NCBI GenBank assembly: GCA_965369325.1
Contig: CBDUQI010000061.1
Coordinates: 1-27,573 of the forward strand
Reading direction: 5' to 3'
Length of the DNA: 27,573 nucleotides
DNA from: CBDUQI01 sp965369325
GTDB taxonomy: Bacteria > Pseudomonadota > Gammaproteobacteria > Steroidobacterales > JBCBZW01
A model generated the notes under the pieces. That model was given only the letters and a program-made list of their open reading frames with translations, was not told the DNA's origin and did not search any database. Positions 16,091 through 23,381 of the stretch are shown here, in pieces (position 1 is the first letter of the stretch; each line of letters begins with the position of its first letter). The position numbers and the translations under genes were made by a program.

Positions 16091-16118
16091 CACGCCATAA
16101 GTTGTCTTTTTTGGCGTG
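16091..16118. repeat. hairpin repeat, copy 1
   Basis: Perfect 7-bp inverted repeat CACGCCA (16091-16097) and TGGCGTG (16112-16118) with a T-rich 14-nt loop, beginning 11 nt after the FAAL-ACP stop. The T-run lies in the loop and not after the stem, so it is not a canonical intrinsic terminator. A diverged second copy lies at 16682-16721. Confidence 0.6.
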
Positions 16119-16175
16119 TCTCTAACAGTTATAGTCTCAGCGTGCCGAATCGGTGCGGCGACCTCTGGGAAACGG

Positions 16176-16358
16176 TTTGCAACGTTAATAATCAAAAGGT
16201 TATGCTAACTGTTGCAAAGCGTGACGCGTGATTTTCACCGGATTTCGACTGAAAACCAATAATCCCATATAAATCAATGGGTTATTTGTTGCAAGTGGGG
16301 AAGTGGCGCAGAACGTTGATTTTAAAGGAAAAACACGGATTTTTAGCGGCTTTGCAAC
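16176..16358. repeat. cluster of four TTGCAAC/GTTGCAA heptamers
   Basis: TTGCAAC at 16177-16183, GTTGCAA at 16211-16217, GTTGCAA at 16288-16294 and TTGCAAC at 16352-16358. The first pair is an 8-bp inverted repeat (TTTGCAAC, GTTGCAAA) with a 27-nt spacer. Four copies of a 7-mer in 180 bp is far above chance and suggests operator sites or pairing arms of an RNA. I do not recognise a known regulator for it. Confidence 0.45.
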
Positions 16359-16404
16359 TTGTGCGACGCACAAAAACGGGGTCGCGCCGAAAACGGCCTT
16401 TTTT
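16359..16404 (+). terminator. two-hairpin intrinsic-terminator-like structure
   Basis: First hairpin TTGTGC-GAC-GCACAA (16359-16373, 6-bp stem). Second hairpin GCCG-AAAA-CGGC (16386-16397), followed at once by CTTTTTT (16398-16404). The second stem is short, but it is all G/C with a tetraloop and a T6 run in the right place. It lies 279-324 nt after the FAAL-ACP stop, so it ends either a long 3' UTR or a separate short transcript. Confidence 0.45.
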
Positions 16405-16681
16405 CCTGATACGAATCAAACACCTGCAAAGGTACTGTCGCACCGGAGTCCCTGATGAAGAAGGGATCTTTTGACCGCCATTGTCGATGAGTGGGGTGTG
16501 AAGGTCTCCGACGAAGAGGGGGCCCGAGATACAGCTGCGGACGGAATTAAAATCTCAAATAGATGAATGCCGCCGTCAGGACTTGTTGAACCCGCTAACG
16601 TTGCCTGCCACGTTGCCAACTGCCCAAAAGTCGGCAGAAATCGCGGAGTACACGCTGGCGGTTCACGACCGCATTGAGCTA

Positions 16682-16721
16682 GAGGCAACGCGCCATATGT
16701 TGCTTTTTTGGCGTGCCTCCC
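16682..16721. repeat. hairpin repeat, copy 2
   Basis: CGCGCCA and TGGCGTG form a 7-bp stem (one G-T pair) around a T-rich loop, extended outward by GAGG/CCTC across a 3-nt internal bulge. Loop and arm sequences resemble copy 1 at 16091-16118 (shared CGCCATA-GTTG and TTTTTTGGCGTG). One stem pair differs, C-G changed to G-T, so pairing is conserved, as expected for a structured element. Confidence 0.55.
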
Positions 16722-16812
16722 TGCCGCTATCATGCGCTGAGCGCATCCTGATGGGTGACGAACAGAGCTAGCTGCACAGCACCCTTGGTGCTGAAGTCAC
16801 GGGGGAATTGAG

Positions 16813-18189
16813 ATGAGACGACTCGCTTGTATCGGCAACTTGCCTGCGCCGAGTTGGATTGACCTGCTCGTCTCGCTAAGTACCGCCAGCATGCTGATGC
16901 TGGGCGCCCATTCTGCGTCCGCCCAGAGCACCTATAGCTATGCCGGCGAAGTCACCGTCGCCACCGATACGCTCGCGGTCTTAACCCCGCCGGGGACCAC
17001 GCTGGAGGGCGAGGTCGACCTCATTTCACCCGGCCCGGGCGGTACCACTAGTGATCCGGCGGCATTGACTAGGGCACTGCTTCACCTGGGCGCATTTTGT
17101 CTCAATCTTAACGATGTGTGTACCTCAGGTTCGGAGATGGAAATTGTGCAGGTCGACATGGTTAGCATCACCTTCGACGACAGTAACTTCCCGGTGAGTG
17201 GCATCATCGAGGCCATTGCATTTTCGCAAGTATTTCAGATTGAGTTCCCGATCACCTTGAATGTTACCGACGGCACCTTCGTCATGGAAAACGCGCTAGG
17301 TATTGCATCCGGGCCGGGTAACTTTGACCGCACGGAGATCCCGAGTATTGAGTTACTGCAAGGCGGGGAAGTGCTGATGGACGGCGACGAGGTGACGTTT
17401 ACCCCCGCTCCGATTGGTATCTTGCCCAACCCGATTATCGATATCACGGCGGTGAGCGTTGGGAATGTTAACTTGGATATCTCGGATATCTTCGTTGAGG
17501 GTGATGCGGATTTCACCGTGACGTCTAACTGCGCCACGCTTCCCCCGCTAATTTCCTGTACCGCAATCGTTGAGTTTGCGCCTACACAGCCGGTCGGAAC
17601 GAAAACGGCAACGTTGACATTCTTGTCTAACGATCCGTACCGCCCTGCTGCGAGCCTTGTGCTGCGAGGTGCAGCGACCGCTCAGATAGAGGTGCTGAGT
17701 CGCGCCTCCGGCCTCTTTTTTGACGGCAGTGATTTTGGTGATACAGACGTGAGTATCACCAGCGCGGACTTGTCCGCGCCTTTCGATGCGACCTTAAGCG
17801 CAACACTGGCCTACCTCGCCCCCGGCGGTTTTTCGAATCAGGGCGGATATTCCAACCAACAGTACGACAGTGTGTCCGCGACGGTGTTGCAAGTGGATGC
17901 CGCTACCGCTTGCGACCTAACTGTCGCCGAGGGCAATCCGGTCATGCGCCTTCAGCATGCGTACGAGGTGGAATTTACGGTGTCGGCGAGTACCCAGTTT
18001 GTGTTGGACGGCACGCTGACGGCAAGTTCGAACATCTCCGATGATCCCTACGCCATCACCCGGTTGTACATCGCCAGCCAGCCAGGCGCGCCCGATTTGT
18101 TTAGTTCAGCCAACAATAGTTTTCCGCATATCGGCTCTGTGGGTGGGCGACACTTATCGACTGGAAGTGGCGGGGCGTACCACGTGTGA
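16813..18189 (+). CDS. secreted protein with choice-of-anchor D/ASH-like domain, N-terminal part of a frameshifted gene
   Basis: Exported protein. A signal peptide ends at SASA-QSTYSYAG (about residue 38) and GGGGGAA precedes the ATG. Residues about 205-295 form an ASH/choice-of-anchor D-like beta domain (VTSNCATLPPL...CTAIVEFAP...LTFLSNDPYRPAASLVLRG). Further beta-rich sequence runs to the end. The frame stops at 18187-18189 after an out-of-frame tail that begins within 18141-18147. The next frame continues with GDTYRLEVAGRTTC and a calcium-binding C-terminus. Removing one G from GGGTGGG restores a single 574-residue protein. Either a real mutation or an assembly/sequencing error in a G-run. 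Confidence 0.8.
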   Translation: MRRLACIGNLPAPSWIDLLVSLSTASMLMLGAHSASAQSTYSYAGEVTVATDTLAVLTPPGTTLEGEVDLISPGPGGTTSDPAALTRALLHLGAFCLNLNDVCTSGSEMEIVQVDMVSITFDDSNFPVSGIIEAIAFSQVFQIEFPITLNVTDGTFVMENALGIASGPGNFDRTEIPSIELLQGGEVLMDGDEVTFTPAPIGILPNPIIDITAVSVGNVNLDISDIFVEGDADFTVTSNCATLPPLISCTAIVEFAPTQPVGTKTATLTFLSNDPYRPAASLVLRGAATAQIEVLSRASGLFFDGSDFGDTDVSITSADLSAPFDATLSATLAYLAPGGFSNQGGYSNQQYDSVSATVLQVDAATACDLTVAEGNPVMRLQHAYEVEFTVSASTQFVLDGTLTASSNISDDPYAITRLYIASQPGAPDLFSSANNSFPHIGSVGGRHLSTGSGGAYHV

Positions 18190-18538
18190 GATGCAGCCAG
18201 AAAGCGATAGTGCGTCGCTCAGCGTCGTCATGAACGTGTCGCCGGACCTGGATGAGGATGCCGTGCTGAATTTTGACGACAATTGTCTCGCGGACCCGAA
18301 TCCGACCCAGGTCGATACGGACGGCGATGGCATCGGCAATGCCTGCGATACGGATCTCGACAACAATTGCCATATCGATTTTGCCGACCTGGCGGCGCTC
18401 CAGGCCGTGTTCTTCTCGGCCGATCCCACCGCCGATTTTGATGCCAGCGGCTCAGTGGATTTCCTGGATCTGGCCATCATGAAAGCCCGCTTCTTCAGCG
18501 TGCCGGGCCCCAGCGGGACCGCGAATATCTGCCAGTAA
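18041..18538 (+). CDS. C-terminal part of the frameshifted secreted protein: TSP3-like and dockerin-like repeats
   Basis: Meaningful sequence starts near 18145, where this frame takes over from the preceding gene; the upstream part of the open frame is a shadow. It encodes a thrombospondin type 3-like calcium motif (DNCLADPNPTQVDTDGDGIG), then two dockerin/EF-hand-like repeats (DLDNNCHIDFADLAALQAVFF and DFDASGSVDFLDLAIMKARFF) and the tail VPGPSGTANICQ. This tail is a recurrent C-terminal module of secreted proteins in several gammaproteobacterial groups. It probably binds calcium and may anchor or sort the protein at the cell surface; cohesin partners are not visible here. It has no independent start or ribosome binding site. 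Confidence 0.75.
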   Translation: MIPTPSPGCTSPASQARPICLVQPTIVFRISALWVGDTYRLEVAGRTTCEMQPESDSASLSVVMNVSPDLDEDAVLNFDDNCLADPNPTQVDTDGDGIGNACDTDLDNNCHIDFADLAALQAVFFSADPTADFDASGSVDFLDLAIMKARFFSVPGPSGTANICQ

Positions 18539-18580
18539 GCATTGCCTCACGCCGGATCGCGCCTTGCCGGGAGGATTAAA

Positions 18581-18928
18581 TTACGCATGTGGCCCTAAAC
18601 GCGTGGGCGGGATAGAGTGTGGATTTTCAAACCTAATAAACTTCAGCCATATGATAGTTGTTCCACCAACGAGGGTGCCGGTGATACTTAGTACAACCAC
18701 CATGCTTATAAATGAGATCGGATGATAGTCGTACATCCGGAGGAAGCTGACTGAGATCAGTATCCCAGGGCCTGCCGTGATAGTCCAAGTGATGGTGAGA
18801 ACAAATATGTGGCTCGACGTGATATTTGGTTCGATCATTTGTAGGACTGCTGCAGTTGCAAATCCTCTGATCGCCGCACCGCAGACAATTAACGTGAGAT
18901 CGTGTGGTGCGCTGAAGAAAACAAGCAA
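18581..18928 (-). pseudogene. membrane-protein remnant resembling an MHYT sensor N-terminus
   Basis: 115 codons starting with TTG and encoding about three hydrophobic helices. The beginning (FFSAPHDLTLIVCGAAIRGFA) and the spacing of helices resemble the N-terminal third of bacterial MHYT-domain membrane sensors. The Met-His-Tyr-Thr position is lost (GILISVSFLRMYDYH instead of a GIWxxHFxxMLAY-type sequence) and no downstream signalling domain follows. Base composition is lower in GC than the surroundings. Most likely a decayed, horizontally acquired fragment; it could also be a short genuine membrane protein. The assignment is weak. The 297 bp to the next gene (18929-19225) shows nothing recognisable. 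Confidence 0.3.
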
Positions 18929-19225
18929 AGGCGCTATGACCGAACGCGCTGAGCACCATGAACATGGGTTGTAGTTTCTGCATAGATGACGATTCGTGTG
19001 CCTGACCCCGATTCTGGTAGAGCGTCTACACGCGGGATTGAAGTGTTGCCGAGCAGCAGGGGGATAATCGGTATATCTCGCTAAACGCCTCGGGCGGGGT
19101 GATTAAGCAATTTGAGATGTTTGGAATCTCAAAACAGCCACCATCGACGGCAATGGAAGTGAAGGCCAGTGTCGAACGCAACGAAGGTGAAATTATCCAA
19201 TCCAGCAAACGTGGAGAAGTCGACA

Positions 19226-19714
19226 ATGAACGCGATTAGCCCACGGCCTCATGTCTTGCTGGCGCTCGCCGCCTGTTTGGTGTTGGCGCCCCTAGCTTAC
19301 TCGGTAGAGAACCGCGCCGACGCCCGTGTCGATCACAATACGGGAGTTATTATTCAACACCTCACAGTCGGCGAAGACACTTCGGTTGCTGAACTTGTTG
19401 AACTGCTCCAGGGCGTCGCGCACGGAAATTCACAAGGGTCGTTCGACAACTGGGTTTCCGGGCTTAGAGGGTCGCACCTGGCCTACAAAGCGATAGCTGC
19501 CGACAAAGTAATTCAGGGCATTTACGCGCCATTTCTTCAATCTGGACTCTACGCTGGGCGAAAAAGAAAGGCGGTTCTGCCGCTTAAGTACGACTACCCA
19601 AAACCAGCATCGCTCACGATTCTCCGTAGTAACAAAGTCCTCAGCGAGTTGCCGGCATTTACGCAGTGGGCCACGGGGGCTGAGTATCACAAAGCTAATG
19701 ACCGGCCGACTTGA
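19226..19714 (+). CDS. small secreted protein of unknown function
   Basis: 162 aa from ATG 19226. This start is preferred over one 57 nt upstream because GGAGAAG sits about 9 nt before it and it yields a clean signal peptide (MNAISPRPHVLLALAACLVL ... LAYS). The mature part is mixed helix with no Cys and no motif I recognise; VAELVELLQG and VIQGIYAPFL are probable helices. It ends in a polar tail with no anchor. Neighbours are gene remnants on the other strand, so context gives no clue. May be an orphan or the remains of a longer gene. Confidence 0.5.
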   Translation: MNAISPRPHVLLALAACLVLAPLAYSVENRADARVDHNTGVIIQHLTVGEDTSVAELVELLQGVAHGNSQGSFDNWVSGLRGSHLAYKAIAADKVIQGIYAPFLQSGLYAGRKRKAVLPLKYDYPKPASLTILRSNKVLSELPAFTQWATGAEYHKANDRPT

Positions 19715-19742
19715 GGAGGCGTGAACTCAAGGGGAGGCTTTC

Positions 19743-20135
19743 TCAGCGCCGCCGCTGAGCAGGAGTTCCAACGCCGTTTCTCGCTTTTTCAAAAACTCGC
19801 ACCGATTTGGGTCGAGATGGGACTGTTGGAGTCGTAACGCAGCGCAGATACAAGCGGATATCTTCGCCAACCGCAATCCCCGATGGAACAGGCATCGCAC
19901 CAATCGGTACACAAACCTGAGGGCTGGTCAAACTCAGTACCCCCGCCAGTCGACACGTGGGAGTGTAGTCGCCAGACCATTTGTGGCGGCGAAAGCCGGC
20001 GATGCGATGCAGTATCGGGTAGAGCAGCGTGTAGAGTTGGTTGTTGGCCTGCTCATCACCCTCGCGCGCCGCTTGTATTAGCAAGGTGATATCGTGCCCG
20101 GCAAGAAGATCGTCCGTGTTCTGGGCCTCATCCAA
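19743..20135 (-). pseudogene. truncated ECF sigma factor (TIGR02999-like), N-terminal fragment
   Basis: The first about 60 codons (ITLLIQAAREGDEQANNQLY, then LLYPILHRIAGFRRHKWSGDYTPT) match region 2 of TIGR02999 ECF sigma factors, and a GAGG ribosome binding site lies just before the ATG at 20135. After the TPT position the frame continues with unrelated sequence (SLTSPQVCVPIGAMPVPSGI), with no VHEAYL motif and no region-4 helix-turn-helix. This is a deletion-type remnant, distinct in sequence from the intact sigma gene at 6701-7231. No kinase gene accompanies it. The 19715-20227 interval otherwise holds nothing I can name. Confidence 0.55.
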
Positions 20136-20227
20136 CCTCGTTCTCCGCAGACTTTAGATGACGTACACACTGCCACGTCGTGGCGTACAACGGAACGCCA
20201 GCGCCGCCGATTGTACTGCCACGGCGG

Positions 20228-20833
20228 TTACCCGGCCCATTGTCGATAGGGTTGCCACTTGTAGTATTTGGGTCGGCTATCCAAACGTATGTGTAACCAA
20301 TCCACACCGCCGCCGGCGGTTGACAACCAAGTGGGGTGCTCGTCACGTGCCTTTATAGTGTCTACCGCGGCCTGGCCGGTGTGCTCCCACAAGCGCTGCA
20401 CTTGCGCCGTCGGTGCACGGCGGATAAACGGCAACACGTGCGTGTAACAGTCGAGCTCGCTGTTCTGCGCGGGCGCCACCAAGACGGCGTCTTTGCCAAG
20501 ACTGTGAAAAACCGCGATGGCATCCTGCCCGCGTAGTGGTGCAATGTGCTCGTCAAACGGTGCCGGGTTGGGACGGCGTGAGGCGAGATACGGCGCGTCG
20601 ATCAACATGAACTCGAAGGGTGTTTGCTCCCAAGTCTTGCAGGTGACCGGCGGGCATTCCCAGTAGCAAGCGGACCAGGATACCGCCTCAATTGCGTCAC
20701 TCAGCGAGCCGGCTAATGCGTTGTTGGGTTCTGCCAGCTCCGTCAGGGCGTCCGCCATGCTCAGTGTGCTGGTGTAGTGCACGTTGTCTGTACCTTGGGT
20801 TGTCGATGATCGTGCTAGTCGGGGTGAGTTCAT
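20228..20833 (-). CDS. DUF6940-like protein
   Basis: 201 aa. From memory it matches the DUF6940 family, whose members share a YWECPPVT-like motif, PFEFMLIDAP, a VFHSLGKDAVLVAP block and a C-terminal STAGxGVxWLHxRLDxRPKYY signature. All are visible here (residues about 77-195). Function unknown; soluble, no signal peptide. The C-terminus ends shortly after PKYYKWQPYRQW as expected, so it looks intact despite lying among remnants. No good ribosome binding site is present before the ATG; a GTGG/CCAC mini-hairpin lies there instead. Family call is by recall of conserved blocks, not by search. Confidence 0.7.
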   Translation of the reverse strand: MNSPRLARSSTTQGTDNVHYTSTLSMADALTELAEPNNALAGSLSDAIEAVSWSACYWECPPVTCKTWEQTPFEFMLIDAPYLASRRPNPAPFDEHIAPLRGQDAIAVFHSLGKDAVLVAPAQNSELDCYTHVLPFIRRAPTAQVQRLWEHTGQAAVDTIKARDEHPTWLSTAGGGVDWLHIRLDSRPKYYKWQPYRQWAG

Positions 20834-21012
20834 GCGTGGGTATCCACTCGCTGATCCGTTGTTAACTTAAGTATAGTGCGCGGCGGCTTGCAGATGGGTG
20901 CGCCGATGGGGGCCGTTTAATGTCTGGGAAGCCGGTGCCGCTAAAGTCTGCCCGTATGCAGCCGACCAAGTTGCTATACCTCGACAAACGGAAAAAAAGA
21001 CAAAGGGGCATG

Positions 21013-21918
21013 ATGCAACAGCATTCCTTCCAGTTCGGCAGCGGTCAGCACGGTGTGCTGGCGTTCGCGTTTGGGCTCGCGCCCGATGGGTCGCCCGGCG
21101 CGACTAACCTTGAACTCGCACGTTTGTTGAAAACACACGTTGGGGGGCGGGCGGAAGGTGAATGCGTTGCCCAATGGGAAGTGGCCGACGCACTGGCCAG
21201 CAGCTATGGCGACGTGCTGTCGCCCGGTAACGTGGTGTGGCCGCCCCGGATTGATCTGACCTCCGTCAGGCATCCCCGCGATATCGCGCGCCGGTTGCTG
21301 GCGCATGTGGGTGATCTGAACCGGCCTGAGGGGTTTGTGTACTCGCGGCTGGATGAGAAGGCGTACGAGCATCTAACCCAATTGGATACACTGCGTAGCT
21401 CTCGCCTATCCAGCACGTTGACGGTCGCGTTTAACAAAGTGCTGGAGCAGCGCGACTTTTGCAATGCGTACCAGGTTAGCGTGCCGCAGGCCCGGGTGCC
21501 GGCGGTGGCCTCAATCTCCAAAGGCTCGTTGGGCGAGGAGAAGCGGCACTTGCCTCGCCCAGGTGCGCTGTTGCAGCGGGGGCAGTCGCGGCGCACGAAT
21601 CGCCTCATTCTGGAGTCGGTGTTCTTTGACGAGTTACGCCCGGCGCAATACCTGAGCACCAGCGGTGTGTGTCGCTGGGTGGTGGAGGCGTTCGCTCACG
21701 TGCACCATTGGACGCTGTTTGCGCATCCGGATCATCAGCCGCGTTGTTGCGAGGCGTTGCTGCGCGTCGCTCAGCAACGCGGGCACACGATTGAGGTGGT
21801 GGCGGCGGATTGTACCAGTGCGGGTTACGATAGCCGTTCGGCGCAAAGCTGGACCCGTGATGAGGCGACCTTCCGCGCGTACGAGCAGGATGTGGCTACC
21901 AGGCGCCGCTGCCGCTGA
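21013..21918 (+). CDS. conserved hypothetical protein, possibly YdcF/DUF218-like
   Basis: 301 aa from ATG 21013; the frame is open to an ATG at 20920. I prefer 21013 because AAAGGGG (21002-21008) precedes it and the extra 31 residues are basic and featureless. Visible blocks: AFGLAPDGSPGATNLELARL near the N-terminus, VAQWEVADAL, and a C-terminal LFAHPDHQPRCCEALL with SAQSWTRDEATFRAYEQD. The first and last resemble, at a distance, the substrate-site blocks of YdcF/ElyC-type DUF218 proteins, but this is a weak suggestion. No signal peptide or membrane segment. Convergent with the GT2 gene. Confidence 0.6.
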   Translation: MQQHSFQFGSGQHGVLAFAFGLAPDGSPGATNLELARLLKTHVGGRAEGECVAQWEVADALASSYGDVLSPGNVVWPPRIDLTSVRHPRDIARRLLAHVGDLNRPEGFVYSRLDEKAYEHLTQLDTLRSSRLSSTLTVAFNKVLEQRDFCNAYQVSVPQARVPAVASISKGSLGEEKRHLPRPGALLQRGQSRRTNRLILESVFFDELRPAQYLSTSGVCRWVVEAFAHVHHWTLFAHPDHQPRCCEALLRVAQQRGHTIEVVAADCTSAGYDSRSAQSWTRDEATFRAYEQDVATRRRCR

Positions 21919-21966
21919 GGGCAGCGCTGGCGTTACGCAAGTATTCTCGGGTTGGCGCCGGAGGGG

Positions 21967-23226
21967 CTAGGCCACGGCGACTTTGCGTCGGCAGCCTGCG
22001 ATCCACTGGCGTATTTCTTGCGGCGACATCAAAGCCGGATCACCCAGTTGCTGGTCATCCGCGTTCGCCAATTGGGGCGGCACCTGGTGAATCAGCAGAT
22101 CCAAATCCGCCGCGCTGTGTATCTCATCATCTAACAGTTGACACATTTCGGCGCTGTGCGGCACCCGGTGCGCGCGGGCCTGAATCGCCAGGCCTTTCAA
22201 TAAGGTCGCCCAGGTGCTCATCGGGCCCTGTGTGAGCGAGGCAGATTCGGCGGCCGAGTCGATAAAGGCGAAGGGCACGTTGGTGAGTGGTTCGCCCATC
22301 GAGGTCGCGGCCAGCAACCAGTCCGTGTCGAACGAGAAGTCGAACACGGTGCGCTTTTCGAGGATGCGTCGCAGCAACTGACTTTGGTAGAGTTTAAACG
22401 CCGCCTGGGTATCGTGGATGCCTTGCGAGAACACCGGCTTGCCGATCATCCGTTGCATGTGGCGCAGCAGCTTGATGCCAACGCCCCAGCGCGCTTCTTG
22501 TTTTACCAATACCGCTTGCGGGTGCTTACGATTGCCCAACACGATGCGTGCTTTGTTGTTGACGTACTGATCGAGCAGCAAACCCAGTTGTCCAAGATGC
22601 ACCGAGTTGTCCGCATCGGTGTACACCACCGCGTCCACCCCATCGGCGATCGCTTCCTGGCAACCCAAAATAATCGCGCCGCCTTTGTGCGAATGATTAA
22701 TGTTCATCAAGCCCATCAGCGGCCCGGATCGGGCGGGCATCGCGTGAGCCAGCATCAGCACTCTTACATGAGCGCAGTGCTCGCTGTTGGCGGCGATGCC
22801 TGCGGCCATCTCGCCGCTGCCATGCGGACAACCATCGTCAACCGCATACACGGTCCACTGCACTTTTGATCCCTTGCACACCCAGGCCAACTGTTCGAGT
22901 TTTACGCGCAATGCATCCTCGCCGTTGGGGTTTTTTTCTGTGCGCGGACGCAGGCGGTTCTGCTCGCCCCACATGGCGAACACCACCCCTATCTGCACCG
23001 GGTGATCGATGCGCATCACAATATCCCGTGAGCGCGCGAGCAGGTCGGCAATCCGCAGCTCCAGCGGCGCGTGGCCGGCAAGGACCACCTGCTGCAATTG
23101 TGCGCGCTCAGGCGCGTCCAGTCGGCCAATGGCCCCCGCGATATCGTAGAGGCGTTTTTGGTCTTGCGGCTCGGCCATATCGAGCGTGTCGCGGGCGCTC
23201 TCGATCAGAGTTTGAAATGTTTTCAT
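21967..23226 (-). CDS. GT2-type glycosyltransferase with N-terminal helical extension
   Basis: 419 aa. A GT-A fold glycosyltransferase domain runs from about 78 to 340: VQIGVVFAMWGEQ, VYAVDDGCPHGSG (Asp130, Asp131), NHSHKGGAIILGCQEA and the metal/nucleotide DxD at 204-206 (YTDADNSVHLGQ), then a downstream HDTQAAFKLY acceptor-side block as in dolichyl-phosphate-sugar synthase-like enzymes. Residues 1-75 are a helical extension (DTLDMAEPQDQKRLYDIAGA) uncommon in GT2 enzymes, and a C-terminal tail of about 80 residues follows. There are no transmembrane helices, so it acts in the cytoplasm or peripherally on the membrane. Donor and acceptor unknown. It lies 155 nt downstream of folD on the same strand. 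Confidence 0.82.
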   Translation of the reverse strand: MKTFQTLIESARDTLDMAEPQDQKRLYDIAGAIGRLDAPERAQLQQVVLAGHAPLELRIADLLARSRDIVMRIDHPVQIGVVFAMWGEQNRLRPRTEKNPNGEDALRVKLEQLAWVCKGSKVQWTVYAVDDGCPHGSGEMAAGIAANSEHCAHVRVLMLAHAMPARSGPLMGLMNINHSHKGGAIILGCQEAIADGVDAVVYTDADNSVHLGQLGLLLDQYVNNKARIVLGNRKHPQAVLVKQEARWGVGIKLLRHMQRMIGKPVFSQGIHDTQAAFKLYQSQLLRRILEKRTVFDFSFDTDWLLAATSMGEPLTNVPFAFIDSAAESASLTQGPMSTWATLLKGLAIQARAHRVPHSAEMCQLLDDEIHSAADLDLLIHQVPPQLANADDQQLGDPALMSPQEIRQWIAGCRRKVAVA

Positions 23227-23240
23227 TCAGGGCACCGTGA

Positions 23241-23274
23241 CTGCATCGGCCGGGACGGCCGGTGAAATATGCAG
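23241..23274. repeat. nested inverted repeat in the GT2 leader
   Basis: CTGCAT (23241-23246) pairs with ATGCAG (23269-23274), and inside lies CGGCCG-GGA-CGGCCG (23247-23261). It is 15-48 nt upstream of the GT2 start codon, so in that mRNA it would fold in the 5' leader. On the + strand it is followed by TTTTTA, but no + strand gene precedes it closely. Possible transcription or translation control; unproven. Confidence 0.35.
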
Positions 23275-23381
23275 TTTTTATCGGCGCCCCAGAGGCCCGC
23301 TTAAACGCCGGGTGGCGATTAAGTGACCCACGTCGCACGCGCGGGGCGATTATGTTTAGTCAGGTGATGACTACGGTGGGA

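Larger units (their letters stand above)
16081..16812. other. 730-bp gene-free, AT-richer stretch with hairpins and repeats
   Basis: No credible gene: short open frames here have no signal peptide, domain or ribosome binding site. The stretch is noticeably richer in A/T than its flanks. It holds a hairpin just after the FAAL-ACP stop, a related hairpin 600 bp further on, four TTGCAAC/GTTGCAA heptamers and a two-hairpin terminator-like structure ending in a T6 run, each listed separately. It could contain a non-coding RNA or a decayed element. Confidence 0.6.

Noticed and set aside
16091..16118. Intrinsic terminator for the FAAL-ACP gene
   Set aside because: The T-run is in the loop, not after the stem, so it does not fit a Rho-independent terminator; listed as a repeat instead.
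16277..16771. Two short + strand open frames (60-65 codons) in the gene-free stretch
   Set aside because: No ribosome binding site, signal peptide or domain, and they overlap the hairpin and terminator structures.
18141..18147. Programmed ribosomal frameshift in the secreted protein gene
   Set aside because: GGGTGGG is not a known slippery heptamer for this shift, and no stimulatory stem or internal Shine-Dalgarno is evident; mutation or sequencing error is simpler.
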